Part shown: positions 9,941-19,924 of the stretch, in pieces
Layout of the letters: each line of letters starts with the position of its first letter
Numbering within the stretch: the stretch's first letter is position 1
From: Clostridia bacterium UC5.1-1D2
GTDB lineage: Bacteria > Bacillota > Clostridia > Lachnospirales > Lachnospiraceae
DNA length: 64,000 bases
Direction of reading: 5' to 3'
Assembly (NCBI GenBank): GCA_001304855.1
Contig: BBZN01000005.1
Span: 1-64,000 of the forward strand
Translations under genes and position numbers: made by a program
Notes under the pieces: model-generated
Seen by the model: the letters and a program-made list of their open reading frames with translations, nothing else
Told to the model about the DNA's origin: nothing
Databases searched by the model: none

Positions 9941-10644
9941 ATCTGACCTATGATCTTCACATTCATTCCTGCCTGTCGCCCTGTGGGGATGATGATATGA
10001 CCCCGGCCAATATTGCAGGAATGGCGGCTCTTAAAGGGCTGGACGCGGTGGCTCTGACGGATCACAATACCTGCAGAAACTGCCCCGCTTTTATGAAGGC
10101 CTGCCGGGAGTACGGGGTTCTGGCTGTGCCGGGGATGGAGATTAACACCTCCGAGGAGGTTCATGCCGTCTGCCTGTTTCCCTCTTTGGAACAGGCCCTT
10201 GCTTTTGACGCCTGCGTCTATGAGCGGCTTATGAAGTTTCCCAACAACGAGGCCATATTCGGCAAGCAGCAGATTTATAATGAGCTGGATGAGGTCTGCG
10301 GCTCAGAGCCCAATCTTCTGATCAATGCAACGGATATATCCTTTGATGAGCTGTGGGAGCTGGTCCGGTCCTACGAGGGCGTCATGTTTCCCGCTCATAT
10401 AGACAAGAGCGCCAACAGTTTGATTGCCAACCTTGGGTTTATACCGCCGGACAGCCGGTTTGCCACGGCTGAGGTGAAGGATTTAAAAAAGCTTCACCAG
10501 TTGAAGATATCCAATCCGTATCTGGATGGCTGCAGGATTATCAGCAATTCGGATGCCCATTATCTGGAGCATATCAACGAGCCCCGGCTTACGCTGCAGG
10601 TGGAGGAGCGGTCGGCTTTTGGAATAGTGGAAGCCCTGCTGTGA
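9934..10644 (+). CDS. PHP domain metal-dependent phosphoesterase
   Basis: Intact 236 residues of the PHP superfamily: motif I DLHIHSCLSPCG, motif II ALTDHN, a metal-binding glutamate in PGMEINTSEEVH, MFPAHIDKS and a C-terminal SNSDAH. These residues ligate a multi-metal centre that cleaves phosphoesters. The substrate is unknown. As the last gene of the sensory hydrogenase cluster it may convert a signalling or phosphorylated partner; that is inference from context. Confidence 0.88.
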   Translation: MLNLTYDLHIHSCLSPCGDDDMTPANIAGMAALKGLDAVALTDHNTCRNCPAFMKACREYGVLAVPGMEINTSEEVHAVCLFPSLEQALAFDACVYERLMKFPNNEAIFGKQQIYNELDEVCGSEPNLLINATDISFDELWELVRSYEGVMFPAHIDKSANSLIANLGFIPPDSRFATAEVKDLKKLHQLKISNPYLDGCRIISNSDAHYLEHINEPRLTLQVEERSAFGIVEALL

Positions 10645-10731
10645 TCCGGGCGCTGCAGGAGGCCTGAGACTCTGGCTTATGGCCGGATGGGGAAAGGGCT
10701 GATAAATTATAGAATCTGAAAACAGCAACAG

Positions 10732-10768
10732 GGCGGGAGGCTGCAGCAAGGCAGCCTCACCCGCCTTT
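10732..10768 (+). terminator. Terminator after the PHP gene
   Basis: GGCGGGAGGCTGC at 10732-10744 pairs with GGCAGCCTCACCCGCC at 10750-10765 with a small internal loop, followed by TTT. It closes the sensory hydrogenase cluster before the TetR promoter. Confidence 0.75.
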
Positions 10769-10811
10769 GCTGCGCGCCGCCTCGTCTGCTTTAGCAATGA
10801 CAAGCTGTATA

Positions 10812-10859
10812 TTGACAGGTAAGCATAAAGGGGATATAATTAAACTTACAGTTTAATTA
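10812..10859 (+). promoter_or_regulatory. Consensus sigma-A promoter with overlapping TetR operator
   Basis: TTGACA (10812-10817) and TATAAT (10835-10840) are separated by exactly 17 bp. Overlapping and just downstream of the -10 box is a perfect 10-bp inverted repeat TAATTAAACT / AGTTTAATTA with a 3-base spacer (10837-10859). It lies 20 bases before the GTG of the tetR-like gene, so negative autoregulation is likely. Confidence 0.85.
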
Positions 10860-10879
10860 AGGCGTTTCAGGAGGATATT

Positions 10880-11520
10880 GTGGGAAGACGGAAAAAGGAG
10901 CTGCAGAGACTCATCGCAGGCAAATCGGAGAGGCGGCCGGAAACTTGTTCGCCGTAAAAGGAATTGAAGGAACCTCCATGGATGAAATTGCAAAGGAGGC
11001 AGGTTACAGCAAGGCCACCCTGTATGTGTACTTTGAAAATAAAGAAGCCATTGTGGCAATGCTGGTTCATGAGAGCATGAGAAAGCTATACGGATATATT
11101 GACGCTGGGCTGCAGTCAGGAAGGAATACCAGGGAGAGGTATGACCGGATCTGCAGGGGACTCCTTCAGTACCAGCAGGAATTTCCTTTTTACTTCAGCG
11201 CAGTTCTGGACAGGATAAACATTGAGTTTGACAAGGGGAGCGCTTTGGCTGAGGAGAGGGACGCTTATCAGGTGGGGGAGGAAATCAACCGGAAGATGAG
11301 CTCCTTTCTGGAGTCGGGGAATCAGGGCCGGGGAGCTGAGACAGGATATGGATGTGACGGCAGTTATATTTACCTTTTGGGGCATGCTGTCAGGGCTTAT
11401 ACAGATAGCGGTTAAGAAGGAAACGTATATCCGGCGGCGCCTGGGGTTTTCCAGAGATGAGTTTCTGGATTACGGATTTGATACGTTGTACCGTTCTATT
11501 GAAAAGGAGGGCGGGAGATG
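10880..11520 (+). CDS. TetR/AcrR family transcriptional regulator (two frameshifts)
   Basis: Reconstructs to about 212 residues. N-terminal helix-turn-helix: NLFAVKGIEGTSMDEIAKEAGYSKATLYVYFENKEAI, a textbook TetR DNA-binding domain, followed by a helical ligand-binding domain. Start GTG 10880 is chosen because CAGGAGGA precedes it. Frame breaks: AAGGAG[G]CTGC near 10900 lost a G, and near 11320 the frame shifts by one base again (extra G or two lost). The tail ending SIEKEGGR overlaps the next gene (ATGA), so the regulator and the flavin reductase form an operon. Confidence 0.85.
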
Positions 11521-12097
11521 AGTGAGAGACGCTTGCTGGCAGTGCTGGGGAGTCCCCGGGAGACGGGGATTACGGCGGCTATGCTGGAATGTGTGATAAA
11601 AGCGGCTTCGGCATCAGGCTGGAAGGTGGACCGGTGGATCTTTATAAAAAGAACATCGGTTTCTGCAGAGGGTGCCGGGTCTGCCTGGAAAGGGGAAGCT
11701 GCGTTCAGGAGGATGATATTCAGGAGATTGCAGGACTGCTGAAACAGTGCAATGCGGTGGTTCTGGCCGCTCCGGTGTACTGGCCAGCGTCCCTGGGGCC
11801 GTGAAAAATATGTTCGACCGTCTGTTAGGGACTGCCATGGAGGAGACAGCCGCATTCCCCAGACCCCGGCTGTCCCACAGCCAGAGCTATGTGCTGCTGA
11901 CCGCCTGCAATACTCCGGCCCCCTTTGCATGGATGTTCGGCCAGAGCAGAGGAGCCCTGCGGAACATGAGTGAATTTTTCAGGACGTCGGGAATGAGCTG
12001 CAAAGGCAAAATCACATGCGCCAATACCGGGCGAAAAAAGGAATTGTCCGGGGCCCAGATCAGACGGCTGGAGCGGTGTGTAAAAAGGCTGGGGTGA
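11518..12097 (+). CDS. NADPH-dependent FMN reductase / flavodoxin-like oxidoreductase (two frameshifts)
   Basis: About 193 residues after joining. GSPRETGITAAML is the flavin phosphate-binding loop; GFCRGCRVCLERGSC is a Cys-rich insert seen in iron-sulfur flavoproteins; APVYWASVPGAVKNMFDRL is the second FMN loop. Probably an FMN-binding reductase of quinone, nitro or iron-sulfur flavoprotein type, controlled by the upstream TetR protein. Frames break near 11633 (GACCGG[G]TGG) and 11783 (TACTGG[G]CCAGC), each losing one G. A short GGGAG-AAG-CTCCC hairpin follows the stop. Confidence 0.83.
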
Positions 12098-12179
12098 AGG
12101 GAGAAGCTCCCTCTATCCCTTCTTGCGCGGTATAACCGGCGGACAGGGCGGCCCCTGTTTGGGGCTGTTGAAAAGAGGA

Positions 12180-13402
12180 TTATATATAATCGGATATGTA
12201 AGGCGGTTTGTGGAGAATGACATCATCCAGGCACCGGACGGAGGCTGCATCGCCCTGGATGCGTTCCAGGCGGCAGAGCTGGGACGCTGTTTTATATCCG
12301 AGCAGCAGGGTGGTCAGCGTGGCGATGGACATGCTCACATGATACCCTGCTTTTTTGTCCGTAAGAGAACAACGGCCTTTGTGAAACAAAACATGGAAGG
12401 TACGGTTGTTCCATGGCAGAACAGAGTCGGCGACGTCAATGGAAATACACACATTTTTCCCGGAGGGATCGCAGGGATACTTTTCAAAGAACTGCTCCAC
12501 ATCCACGATACGTCCCATAATATAAGGACGGATGGTCTCCCTGATATCACCGTCGTCCATATCAAAGGCGATGGGTTCATTAAAGTAGGTGTTGCCCCGG
12601 ACCTCGTCTATCATGGAATCGTGGGCGTGGATGTACTCCCACAGGCCCTTCTGCGCCTCCCTGTTTAAGTAGATCATTTCTTTGATGTGCATGACGCTTT
12701 CCTTGATCAGGTACACCATGTATCCCAGGGGTTTGCTCTCAGTGCTGTAGTAGACAGCCACCACGGTGTCGTCCTCATCCCAGCGCCAGTACTCCTCCCA
12801 GGCCAGGTTGTTGCGAAAAAGGCAGCCGTGGGTCTGCTGTGCAAACTGGGTGTGAAGATTGATAAAATCTGCGTTGTCCCAGCCCACCCGCCGCACAAAA
12901 CCGGGGGCGCTGGCTTTCGTGGGGATTTGGCGGTCCTTGGCTATGTAGGATATTTTGTTGGAAATGATCTCCCAGCCGAATCTGCGGTACAGCGGAATGG
13001 AATAGGGATATAACAGGCCAAGCACTGGCGTTTATCTTTCATGCGCATCAGACTCTGCCGCATCAGCTTTGACATGATGCCATGACCGGAATACTCCGGG
13101 TAAGTGCATACGCTGGTTACGAAACCTACGGTATAGACGGAGTCGTAGACGTTCATTTTCAGGGGATATACTGCGAACTGTGAGATGAGATTGTCTCCGT
13201 CAAAACAGCCCAACACGTCGGCGCGCTCCAGTACAGGAAATTTGGATTGCTTGATCTCGTCATCCCGCCACCCTGTTTCAATTAAGTCCTGCTCCGTCAC
13301 CTGGAAGGCGTAGCGCAGCAGGGCATTATACTGGTCCAGATCGCCGGTTGTCAAGTCCCTGATCTGAAAACGGAAATTTGTGTCCTTGTCTTGTCTGTTC
13401 AT
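12180..13402 (-). CDS. Eis-type GNAT acetyltransferase with SCP2-like C-terminus (one frameshift)
   Basis: About 407 residues. First GNAT domain: FRFQIRDLTTGDLDQYNALLRYAF and acetyl-CoA-binding VCTYPEYSGHGIMSKLMRQSL; then YSIPLYRRFGWE; a second GNAT half and a C-terminal sterol-carrier-like domain ending VRCLDDVILHKPPYISDYI. This is the enhanced-intracellular-survival family architecture that acetylates amines such as aminoglycosides or polyamines; substrate here unknown. The frame breaks near 13024 where TGCTTGG[G]CCTG lost a G. It is transcribed from a consensus minus-strand promoter at 13500-13528. Confidence 0.85.
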
Positions 13403-13499
13403 GGGGAAATTCTCCTTTTTTGTGCGCTATTTACGGACGGCCGCTGCGAGAATGCCTGCGATGCGCCGTCTCAACGGCTGCATTTTTCTGTCTGCCAAC

Positions 13500-13551
13500 A
13501 GTATAGTGCCTATTCAGAGGGTTGTCAATGGAGTTGCCTGCGTGGTATGAT
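13500..13551. promoter_or_regulatory. Divergent promoters sharing one -35 region
   Basis: Minus strand: TTGACA (13528-13523) and TATACT (13505-13500) with a 17-bp spacer, firing toward the acetyltransferase gene. Plus strand: TTGTCA (13522-13527) and TATGAT (13546-13551) with an 18-bp spacer, firing toward sbcD. The two -35 boxes overlap by five bases, so polymerase binding at one should exclude the other. Confidence 0.65.
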
Positions 13552-13645
13552 GTACTGGTATTGTCTGCGCAGACACTCTGCCGGATTATCTTGGAGAATA
13601 TGACCCTATGATCCCGGAACCGGGACAACACAGGAAGGAAACACG

Positions 13646-14797
13646 ATGAAATTTGTCCATTTGTCGGATCTCCATATCGGAAAACGTGTGAACGAGTTTT
13701 CCATGCTGGAGGATCAGAAATACATATTGCAGGAAATTCTTAAAATTACGGACCAGGAGAAGCCGGATGGGATTCTCATAGCCGGAGACGTGTATGACAA
13801 GCAGGTGCCCGGAGCGGAGGCCGTACAGGTGTTTGACTGGTTTCTCACGGAGCTGGCTGACCGGAAGGCTCCTGTGTTCGTTATCAGCGGCAACCATGAC
13901 AGCCCGGAACGTCTGGCCTTCGGAAGACAGCTTATGGAGGGGCGGAAGGTGTACCTGGCCCCTGTCTATGACGGCTGTGTGGCTCCGGTGGAGCTGCGGG
14001 ATGAATACGGCAGCGTCTTCGTGTATATGCTGCCTTATATAAAGCCTGGCATCGTGAAGAAGTGCTTTCCGGGGGAAGAGATCGGGAGCTTTGACGACGG
14101 AGTGCGCTGCGCGGTGGAGCATATGACCGGAGGCTCCGGGCCCCGTTTTGACGGCGGCTCCCGGAACGTTCTTGTGGCCCACCAGTTTGTGACGGGCGCC
14201 TCCTGCTGTGATTCGGAAGAATTGTCCGTGGGAGGCCTGGATCAGATCCGGGCAAGTTTATTCGACCCTTTTGACTATGTGGCTCTGGGACATATCCACG
14301 GCCCGCAAAAAATAGGGAGGGACACAATGCGCTACTGCGGCACGCCTTTAAAGTATTCTTTTTCTGAGGCGCGCCACAAAAAATCGGTGACTGTAACGGA
14401 GCTTTTTGAGAAGGGAAATATATCCGTAATCCTGCGCCCCCTGACGCCCCTTCACGACATGCGGGAAATACGGGGAACCTATGAGGAAGTGACAAAGAGG
14501 AGCTTTTATCAGGGGACCGCCGTGGACGATTACCTCCATATAACACTGACGGACGAGGAGGATATTCTGGACGCTATGGGTAAACTCCGGTCCATCTATC
14601 CCAATATAATGAAGCTGGACTATGACAACCGGAGAACCAGAGAGGGAGGGATGGCTGTGACGGCGGCGGAGGAGAAAAAATCTCCCCTGGATCTGCTGGG
14701 GGAGCTGTACCAGCTTCAGAATAACCAGCCCCTGACTGAGCGGCAGATGGAATTTGCAGCTCATCTGATGGAAGAGATATGGGAGGAAAAGACGTGA
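13646..14797 (+). CDS. sbcD: Exonuclease SbcCD subunit D
   Basis: Intact 383 residues. Metallophosphoesterase motifs are clear: DLHIGK, GDVYD, GNHDS, VAHQF and GHIHGPQ. SbcD is the nuclease subunit of the SbcCD (Mre11-Rad50-like) complex that cuts hairpins and protein-blocked DNA ends. It overlaps sbcC by GTGA at 14794-14797. One of the few long genes in the window with no frame break. Confidence 0.95.
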   Translation: MKFVHLSDLHIGKRVNEFSMLEDQKYILQEILKITDQEKPDGILIAGDVYDKQVPGAEAVQVFDWFLTELADRKAPVFVISGNHDSPERLAFGRQLMEGRKVYLAPVYDGCVAPVELRDEYGSVFVYMLPYIKPGIVKKCFPGEEIGSFDDGVRCAVEHMTGGSGPRFDGGSRNVLVAHQFVTGASCCDSEELSVGGLDQIRASLFDPFDYVALGHIHGPQKIGRDTMRYCGTPLKYSFSEARHKKSVTVTELFEKGNISVILRPLTPLHDMREIRGTYEEVTKRSFYQGTAVDDYLHITLTDEEDILDAMGKLRSIYPNIMKLDYDNRRTREGGMAVTAAEEKKSPLDLLGELYQLQNNQPLTERQMEFAAHLMEEIWEEKT

Positions 14798-17713
14798 GAC
14801 CCACAGAACTTACAATATCCGCATTCGGCCCCTATGCGGGCGAGATGAGGCTGGACCTCTCGGCTCTGGGGGATCGGGGACTGTATCTGATTACCGGCGA
14901 TACAGGTGCAGGCAAGACAACTATATTCGACGCCATAACCTTCGCCCTTTACGGAAATGCCAGCGGCGACGGAAGAAGGCCCAGGATGCTTCGCAGCAAG
15001 TATGCTTCCCCGGACATTAAAACCTTTGTGGAAATGAAATTCCTCTACAATGAACAGGAATATACCCTCAGGAGGAGCCTGAGTATATGCGCGCAAAGCA
15101 GAGGGGCCAGGGGGAGACAAAGGAGCGGCCCGACGGGGAGCTGCATATGCCGGGAGGCCGCGTGGTTACAGGGGACAAGGCTGTAACCCGGGAGATAGAA
15201 ACGCTGCTGGGCCTGGACAGAGAGCAGTTCGCCCAGATTGCAATGCTGGCCCAGGGAAGCTTTTCCAGGCTCCTGTCCGGAAAAACGGAGGATCGGAGCG
15301 CCATTTTCCGGGAAATATTCAAAACGAGGCCCTATCAACAGTTTCAGGAGCGTCTGAAGGAGCAGTCAAGAGCCTCTACGGGCAGTACTGTGACAGCCGC
15401 AAACGGATAGAGCAGTATATGGACGGGGTACTGACGGAGGGGAGCAGGAAGGATCTGGGGCTTCGCTGGAAAGAAGCGGCCGGAGAAGGGCTGGAGACAG
15501 TCCTGGAACTGTTGGATCAGATGATAGAGGCGGACATTGAGGAGGCAGAAGCCTGGACCGTAACATGAAGGCGGTGAGGGAGGAGCTGTCCGGCCTTGGA
15601 ATCCGCTTGGCAGGGCCCAGGCTGCGGCCGGTATTCTGGAGGATATGGCTGAGACGGCCCGCCTCCTGGAAGAATTGAAGCCCGCCTGCAGGGAGGCGGA
15701 AGCTTTGTTCGGAGGGGAGAAAAACAGGCAGGAAGAGCGGGACGGGCTTCTCTCCTCCGTCACAAAGATGGAAGAATCGCTAAAAATATATCTGCAATAT
15801 GACGGCCTGTTAAAATCCAAAGGAGACTGCAAGCCAGGATTGGAAAATGCAGGGAGGCATTGGAGAGGGCTCAAATGGAGGAGGGACGCTGGAAGGAAAA
15901 ACTCCTGGAGGGTGAGAAGGAGCTGTCGCTTTTAGAGCGTTCCGGTGAGGATTACCAGGCAGCCCTGGCGGCAGCCCAAAAGCTGGCGGAGTACAGGGAA
16001 CGGATGCGCGCCCTGGGCCTGGAACTGGAGTCCTATAACAGGGGACTGGGAAAATTGGAGAAGGCCCGGGAAGCTACAAAAAGGCAGATGAAAAGCGGAG
16101 GCTTGCAGACGGAGCGTACAGGGAGCTGTATCAGAGATTTCTGGATAATCAGGCCGGTATTCTGGCAAATGAGCTTGCGGAGGGCGTTCCCTGCCCTGTC
16201 TGCGGCTCAACGGTGCATCCTGCTCCCGCCTGCAGGAGGGAAGGAACCGGGGAAGTTACGAAAGAGCAGGTGGACAGGGCTCAGGCTGCGGCCAAAAAGG
16301 AGGCCGGGACGGCAGAAGCGCTGAGCCTGGAAGCCGGGACGATGGCGGGAAGCCTGGAGAACCATTACGCCAGAATGAGAGAGCAGATCGACAGGGAGGT
16401 GGGAACCTGGAAGGAGGCCTGGAAAGAAAAGCTTTCGGAGGCGGAGGGGACTTCCGGGGGAGTGTTTCCTGGCGGTCTGGGGGGAAATGCTGGAAAATCT
16501 GAAGGTACAGCTGGAAATTCAGGAGAGAAAAGCGCTGGGGGAGGCTGACCGGCGGGCGAAGGAGATGGAGAGAAAAAGGGAGCTGGAGGCCGGAAAGCCT
16601 TCGGTGAAGCGTTCTGCGGAACAGGCAGGCCAGAAGACCCTGGAGGCCAGGGAACTGCTTATACAGGCGCAGACCCGGCTGGAAGAATTGGAACGGCAGA
16701 TACAGGACACGGCCGGAAAGCTGCCCTTCCAGGACAGGGAGTCCGCCTGCAGGAAACTGGATGAGCTGCGGAGGCGGCAGAGGGAGCGCGAGGAAGCCTT
16801 CAAGGCAGCTCAGGACAGATACGAGTCTGTAAACCGCATGGCAGGGGATGCCAGGGCGAAGCTGGAGACGCTGAAGAGACGGCTGGAGGCGGAGGAGGAC
16901 AGGCTGGATTACGGCTCCGGGACAGGGGAAGATGCTGACAGCTTTGGAGAAGAACTGACAGCAGACCGGGAGGAGCTGGGGAGACGACGGGAAGCTGTGA
17001 AGGCCAAAGCCCGGCAACTGATTCTACGTCAGCAGGAGGTGAAGGCAGGCCTGGAAACCCTGGAGGAGAGCAAGAACATGGTTCACCACCGTCTGGAAAC
17101 CAACCGTATGGTTAAGACCAATATCTTAAAACAGAAGGGCTCTATGGAAGCACAGCAGCAGCAGTGGACCTGGGTGAAGGGGCTTTCCGACACGGCCTCA
17201 GGGGATGTGTCCGGAAAGGAGAAACTCACCCTGGAAACCTATGTGCAGACGGCCTATTTTGAGCGCATCATTGCCCGGGCCAACACCCGGTTTATGGTTA
17301 TGAGCGGAGGGCAGTACGAGCTGAAACGGTGCGCTGAGGAGGACAACCGGGGAAAAAGCGGTTTAGGACTCAATGTGATCGACCACTATAACGGAACGGA
17401 GCGGAGTGTAAAGACCCTGTCGGGAGGCGAGTCCTTCCAGGCCTCCCTCTCTCTTGCCCTGGGACTTTCCGATGAAATTCAGGCCCAGGCGGGAGGAATC
17501 CGCCTGGATACCATGTTTGTGGACGAAGGATTTGGTTCACTGGATGAGGAGACTTTAAATCTGGCGGTGAAGGCGCTGGGAGATTTGGCGGAGGGAAGGC
17601 GTCTGGTGGGAATTATTTCCCATGTGTCGGAACTTAAGACCCGGATCGGGCGTCAGATCGTGGTGGTGAAGGACAGAAGCGGAGGCAGCCGGGCTGATAT
17701 TCAGCTTTTGTAG
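14794..17713 (+). CDS. sbcC: Exonuclease SbcCD subunit C, SMC-like ATPase (about seven frameshifts)
   Basis: Rad50-type ATPase of about 975 residues. N-terminal Walker A GDTGAGKTTIFD; long Glu/Arg/Lys-rich coiled coils; zinc hook CPVCGSTVHP in the middle; C-terminal signature TLSGGESFQASLSLALGLS and Walker B LDTMFVDEGFGSLDEETL. Start GTG 14794 fits GGGAGG upstream. The frame breaks near 15079, 15373, 15553, 15612, 15860, 16077 and 16460; most are one lost G or C (for example AGC[C]CTGAG, CAG[G]TC, TTGG[G]CAGG). Both ATPase halves are perfect, which argues for sequencing error rather than decay, although this density is the highest in the window. Confidence 0.85.
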
Positions 17714-17738
17714 CAGACAGGGGCCCGGAGGCGCCGCG

Positions 17739-17818
17739 TACGCCTTATAAATTTGTGCACAGCCGGAAAAAATCAATTTCGCAAAAACAGGCGCAAAAAG
17801 ATTCCCGGCGTATACGTT
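17739..17818 (+). repeat. Dispersed intergenic repeat, copy 1
   Basis: An 80-base element that begins TACGCCT and ends with GGCGTA-containing sequence, so its ends are short inverted repeats. A second copy with about four fifths identity lies inverted at 33717-33797, upstream of uvrA. Shared blocks include ATAAATTTGTGCACAGC, TCGCAAAA, CAGGC and CAAAAAGATTCC. It sits just before the ribosome site of the AAA ATPase gene. Confidence 0.8.
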
Positions 17819-17833
17819 AAAGGAGGGGATAAA

Positions 17834-18578
17834 ATGGCGTTTCAGGACCGGCTGATAAGAGGAATCAGAATCCGCTGGGACGTGGTGGATGAGGACTGTT
17901 ATGTGAGAGAAATCCCCTCTCTGAGCAGCCTGAGGGAGCTGGAATTTGAAAGCAATGTGACTTTTTTTACGGGGGAGAACGGCACAGGAAAATCCACCCT
18001 TTTGGAGGCGTTTGCAGTGGCTGCCGGTTTTAACCCCGAGGGCGGCAGCCGGAATTATAATTTTTCCACAAGGAATACCCACTCCTCCCTCCACAGGGCC
18101 ATTACGGTGATAAAGGGAGTGCGCAGGCCCAGGCACAGTTATTTTCTCAGGCTGAGAGCTTCTACAATGTTGCTACCCAGATGGAGGAGTACAGGGACGG
18201 GGATGACCCTGCCGTGTACTATGAGCGCTACGGAGGAAGGTCCCTCCATGAACAGTCCCACGGCGAAAGCTTTCTGGCCTGATGCAGAATACGTTTGAGG
18301 CAGGGGGATTGTATGTATTGGATGAGCCGGAGGCGGCGCTGTCGCCTCAGAGGCAGCTGACGCTGCTTATACACATCAGCCGGCTGGCAGCCCAGGGCGC
18401 CCAGTTTATTATAGCCAGCCACTCTCCCATTCTCCTGGGGATACCGGGAGCGTCCATACTTGCATTCGGCCAGTACGGGGTGGAACGGATTGAATATGAG
18501 GAGACGGAGAGCTACCGGGTAACGGAGCTGTTTATAAACAACAGGGATTATTTTCTGGACATGCTTTTGAAAAACTGA
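17834..18578 (+). CDS. AAA/ABC-type ATPase of unknown role (two frameshifts)
   Basis: About 249 residues. Walker [20 protein letters not shown] near residue 50; [11 protein letters not shown] as a signature-like motif; Walker [13 protein letters not shown] and a final H-loop [11 protein letters not shown]. It resembles the small stand-alone AAA_23/AAA_21 ATPases related to RecF/SMC heads. AAAGGAGGGG precedes the ATG. Frame breaks: AGG[G]CTGAG near 18148 and GGCC[C]TGATG near 18282. Its location after sbcDC hints at DNA work but nothing else shows it. Confidence 0.8.
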
Positions 18579-18595
18579 CCACAGGAGGAGAACCG

Positions 18596-19198
18596 ATGCT
18601 GGATCTTATACTTAAGGCTGCGGCTTTGGAGGAGCGTCTGATAATGGGAGAGGAATTTGCCGAAGAGACGGTTACAGGCCAGAAGGCGGGGCGGGTGGAG
18701 CTGGATACGGTAACCTTTCACAGGTGCAGATTTTCGGAGTGCGATTTTTCCGGGGCGTCCTTCTGCAATGTGATATTTGACAAATGTGATTTTTCCAATT
18801 GTACGTTCCGTGACAATTACTGGAAGAACACCAAAGCCAGGGAGTGCAAAGCAGAGGGGAGTATATTTTCCAATTCCTCCTTTAAGTGGGTGGCGCTGGA
18901 GAACTGCCAAATGAATTACGCCAACTTTTCCGCCGCTTTCTGGGATTTCTGTGAAATTACAGACTGCAATATACGGGAAGCATTTATGTCCCAGGTAAAG
19001 TTTAAAAATACCCGGTTTTCCAAATCGGATTTATCGGGGACTGATTTTTTCAAAACCTCTTTGAAGGGACTGGATTTCTCCGGCTGCTCCATCGAGGGGA
19101 TTCTGGTGTCGGACCAGTTCACGGAGCTGGCCGGGGTGAAGGTAAATCTTTTTCAGGCGGCCCAGCTGGCTAAGCTGATGGGGGTGAAGATCGTATAG
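18596..19198 (+). CDS. Pentapeptide-repeat protein
   Basis: Intact 200 residues. From about residue 35 onward the A(D/N)LXX-type repeats are visible: CRFSECDFSGASFCNVIFDK CDFSNCTF, then NYANFSAAFWDF and SKSDLSGTDFFKTSLKGLDFSG. The fold is a right-handed quadrilateral helix; some members (Qnr type) mimic DNA and protect gyrase, but nothing here proves that. Starts 17 bases after the AAA ATPase stop, with an AGGAGG-like site, and probably shares its transcript. Confidence 0.85.
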   Translation: MLDLILKAAALEERLIMGEEFAEETVTGQKAGRVELDTVTFHRCRFSECDFSGASFCNVIFDKCDFSNCTFRDNYWKNTKARECKAEGSIFSNSSFKWVALENCQMNYANFSAAFWDFCEITDCNIREAFMSQVKFKNTRFSKSDLSGTDFFKTSLKGLDFSGCSIEGILVSDQFTELAGVKVNLFQAAQLAKLMGVKIV

Positions 19199-19276
19199 AG
19201 GGGGCGGACAGGTAAAACCCCGCAGGGAACAAGAGCCCTGCAAACAATAAAACCAGGGAAAGACGAGGAGGTACAC

Positions 19277-19903
19277 ATGGTAGAACAGACGACAATCAAT
19301 GAATTTTTGAACGCATTATCATCAAAGGCGCCGGTGCCCGGCGGAGGCGGCGCTTCGGCAATGGCAGGGGCGCTGGGAAGCGCCCTGGGACAGATGGTGG
19401 CAAACCTGACCGTGGGAAAGAAAAAGTACGCCCAGGTGGAGGACAAGGTGAAGGAACTTCTGGTTCAGATGGAAGCCCTTCAGGAACAGTTTCTGTATCT
19501 GGCTGACAGGGATGGGGAGGTATTTGCGCCTCTGGCCCGCTGCTACGGCCTGCCTTCCTCCACGGAGGAGGAGAGAGCCTACAAGGAAAAGGTGATGGAG
19601 GAATGTCTTTTGACTGCCAGCCTGGTGCCTCTGGAGATGATGGAGAAGGCGGTGGAAATGCTTGGAATGCTGGATTTCCTGGCAGAGAAGGGTAGCCGCC
19701 TGGCAGTCAGCGACGTGGGAGTGGCGGTCCAGTTTGTCAGGACGGCCATTCTGGGCGCTGTGATGAACGTATACATTAATACCAAGTCTATGAGGAACCG
19801 GGAGAAAGCGGAGGAACTGAACCGGGAGGCGGAGGAGCTGGTCAAGGATGGAACCGAACGGGCCGACGCCATCTACGAAAAAGTGCTGGCACAGCTGAGA
19901 TAA
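19277..19903 (+). CDS. fchA: Formimidoyltetrahydrofolate cyclodeaminase / methenyl-THF cyclohydrolase
   Basis: Intact 208 residues of the FTCD_C family: the early VPGGGGASAMAGALGSALGQMVANLT segment and LTVGKKKYAQVEDKVKEL are family hallmarks. It releases ammonia from formimino-THF to give methenyl-THF. It is followed 21 bases later by folD, so both act on one-carbon folates in a row. The protein is wholly helical with no membrane segment. Confidence 0.9.
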   Translation: MVEQTTINEFLNALSSKAPVPGGGGASAMAGALGSALGQMVANLTVGKKKYAQVEDKVKELLVQMEALQEQFLYLADRDGEVFAPLARCYGLPSSTEEERAYKEKVMEECLLTASLVPLEMMEKAVEMLGMLDFLAEKGSRLAVSDVGVAVQFVRTAILGAVMNVYINTKSMRNREKAEELNREAEELVKDGTERADAIYEKVLAQLR

Positions 19904-19924
19904 GATGAAGGGAGAGGGAAACGC

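Noticed and set aside
14794..17713. sbcC as a true pseudogene
   Set aside because: Seven breaks is a lot, but Walker A, zinc hook, signature and Walker B are all perfect and sbcD is intact; the breaks are of the same error type as in uvrA and ftsH.
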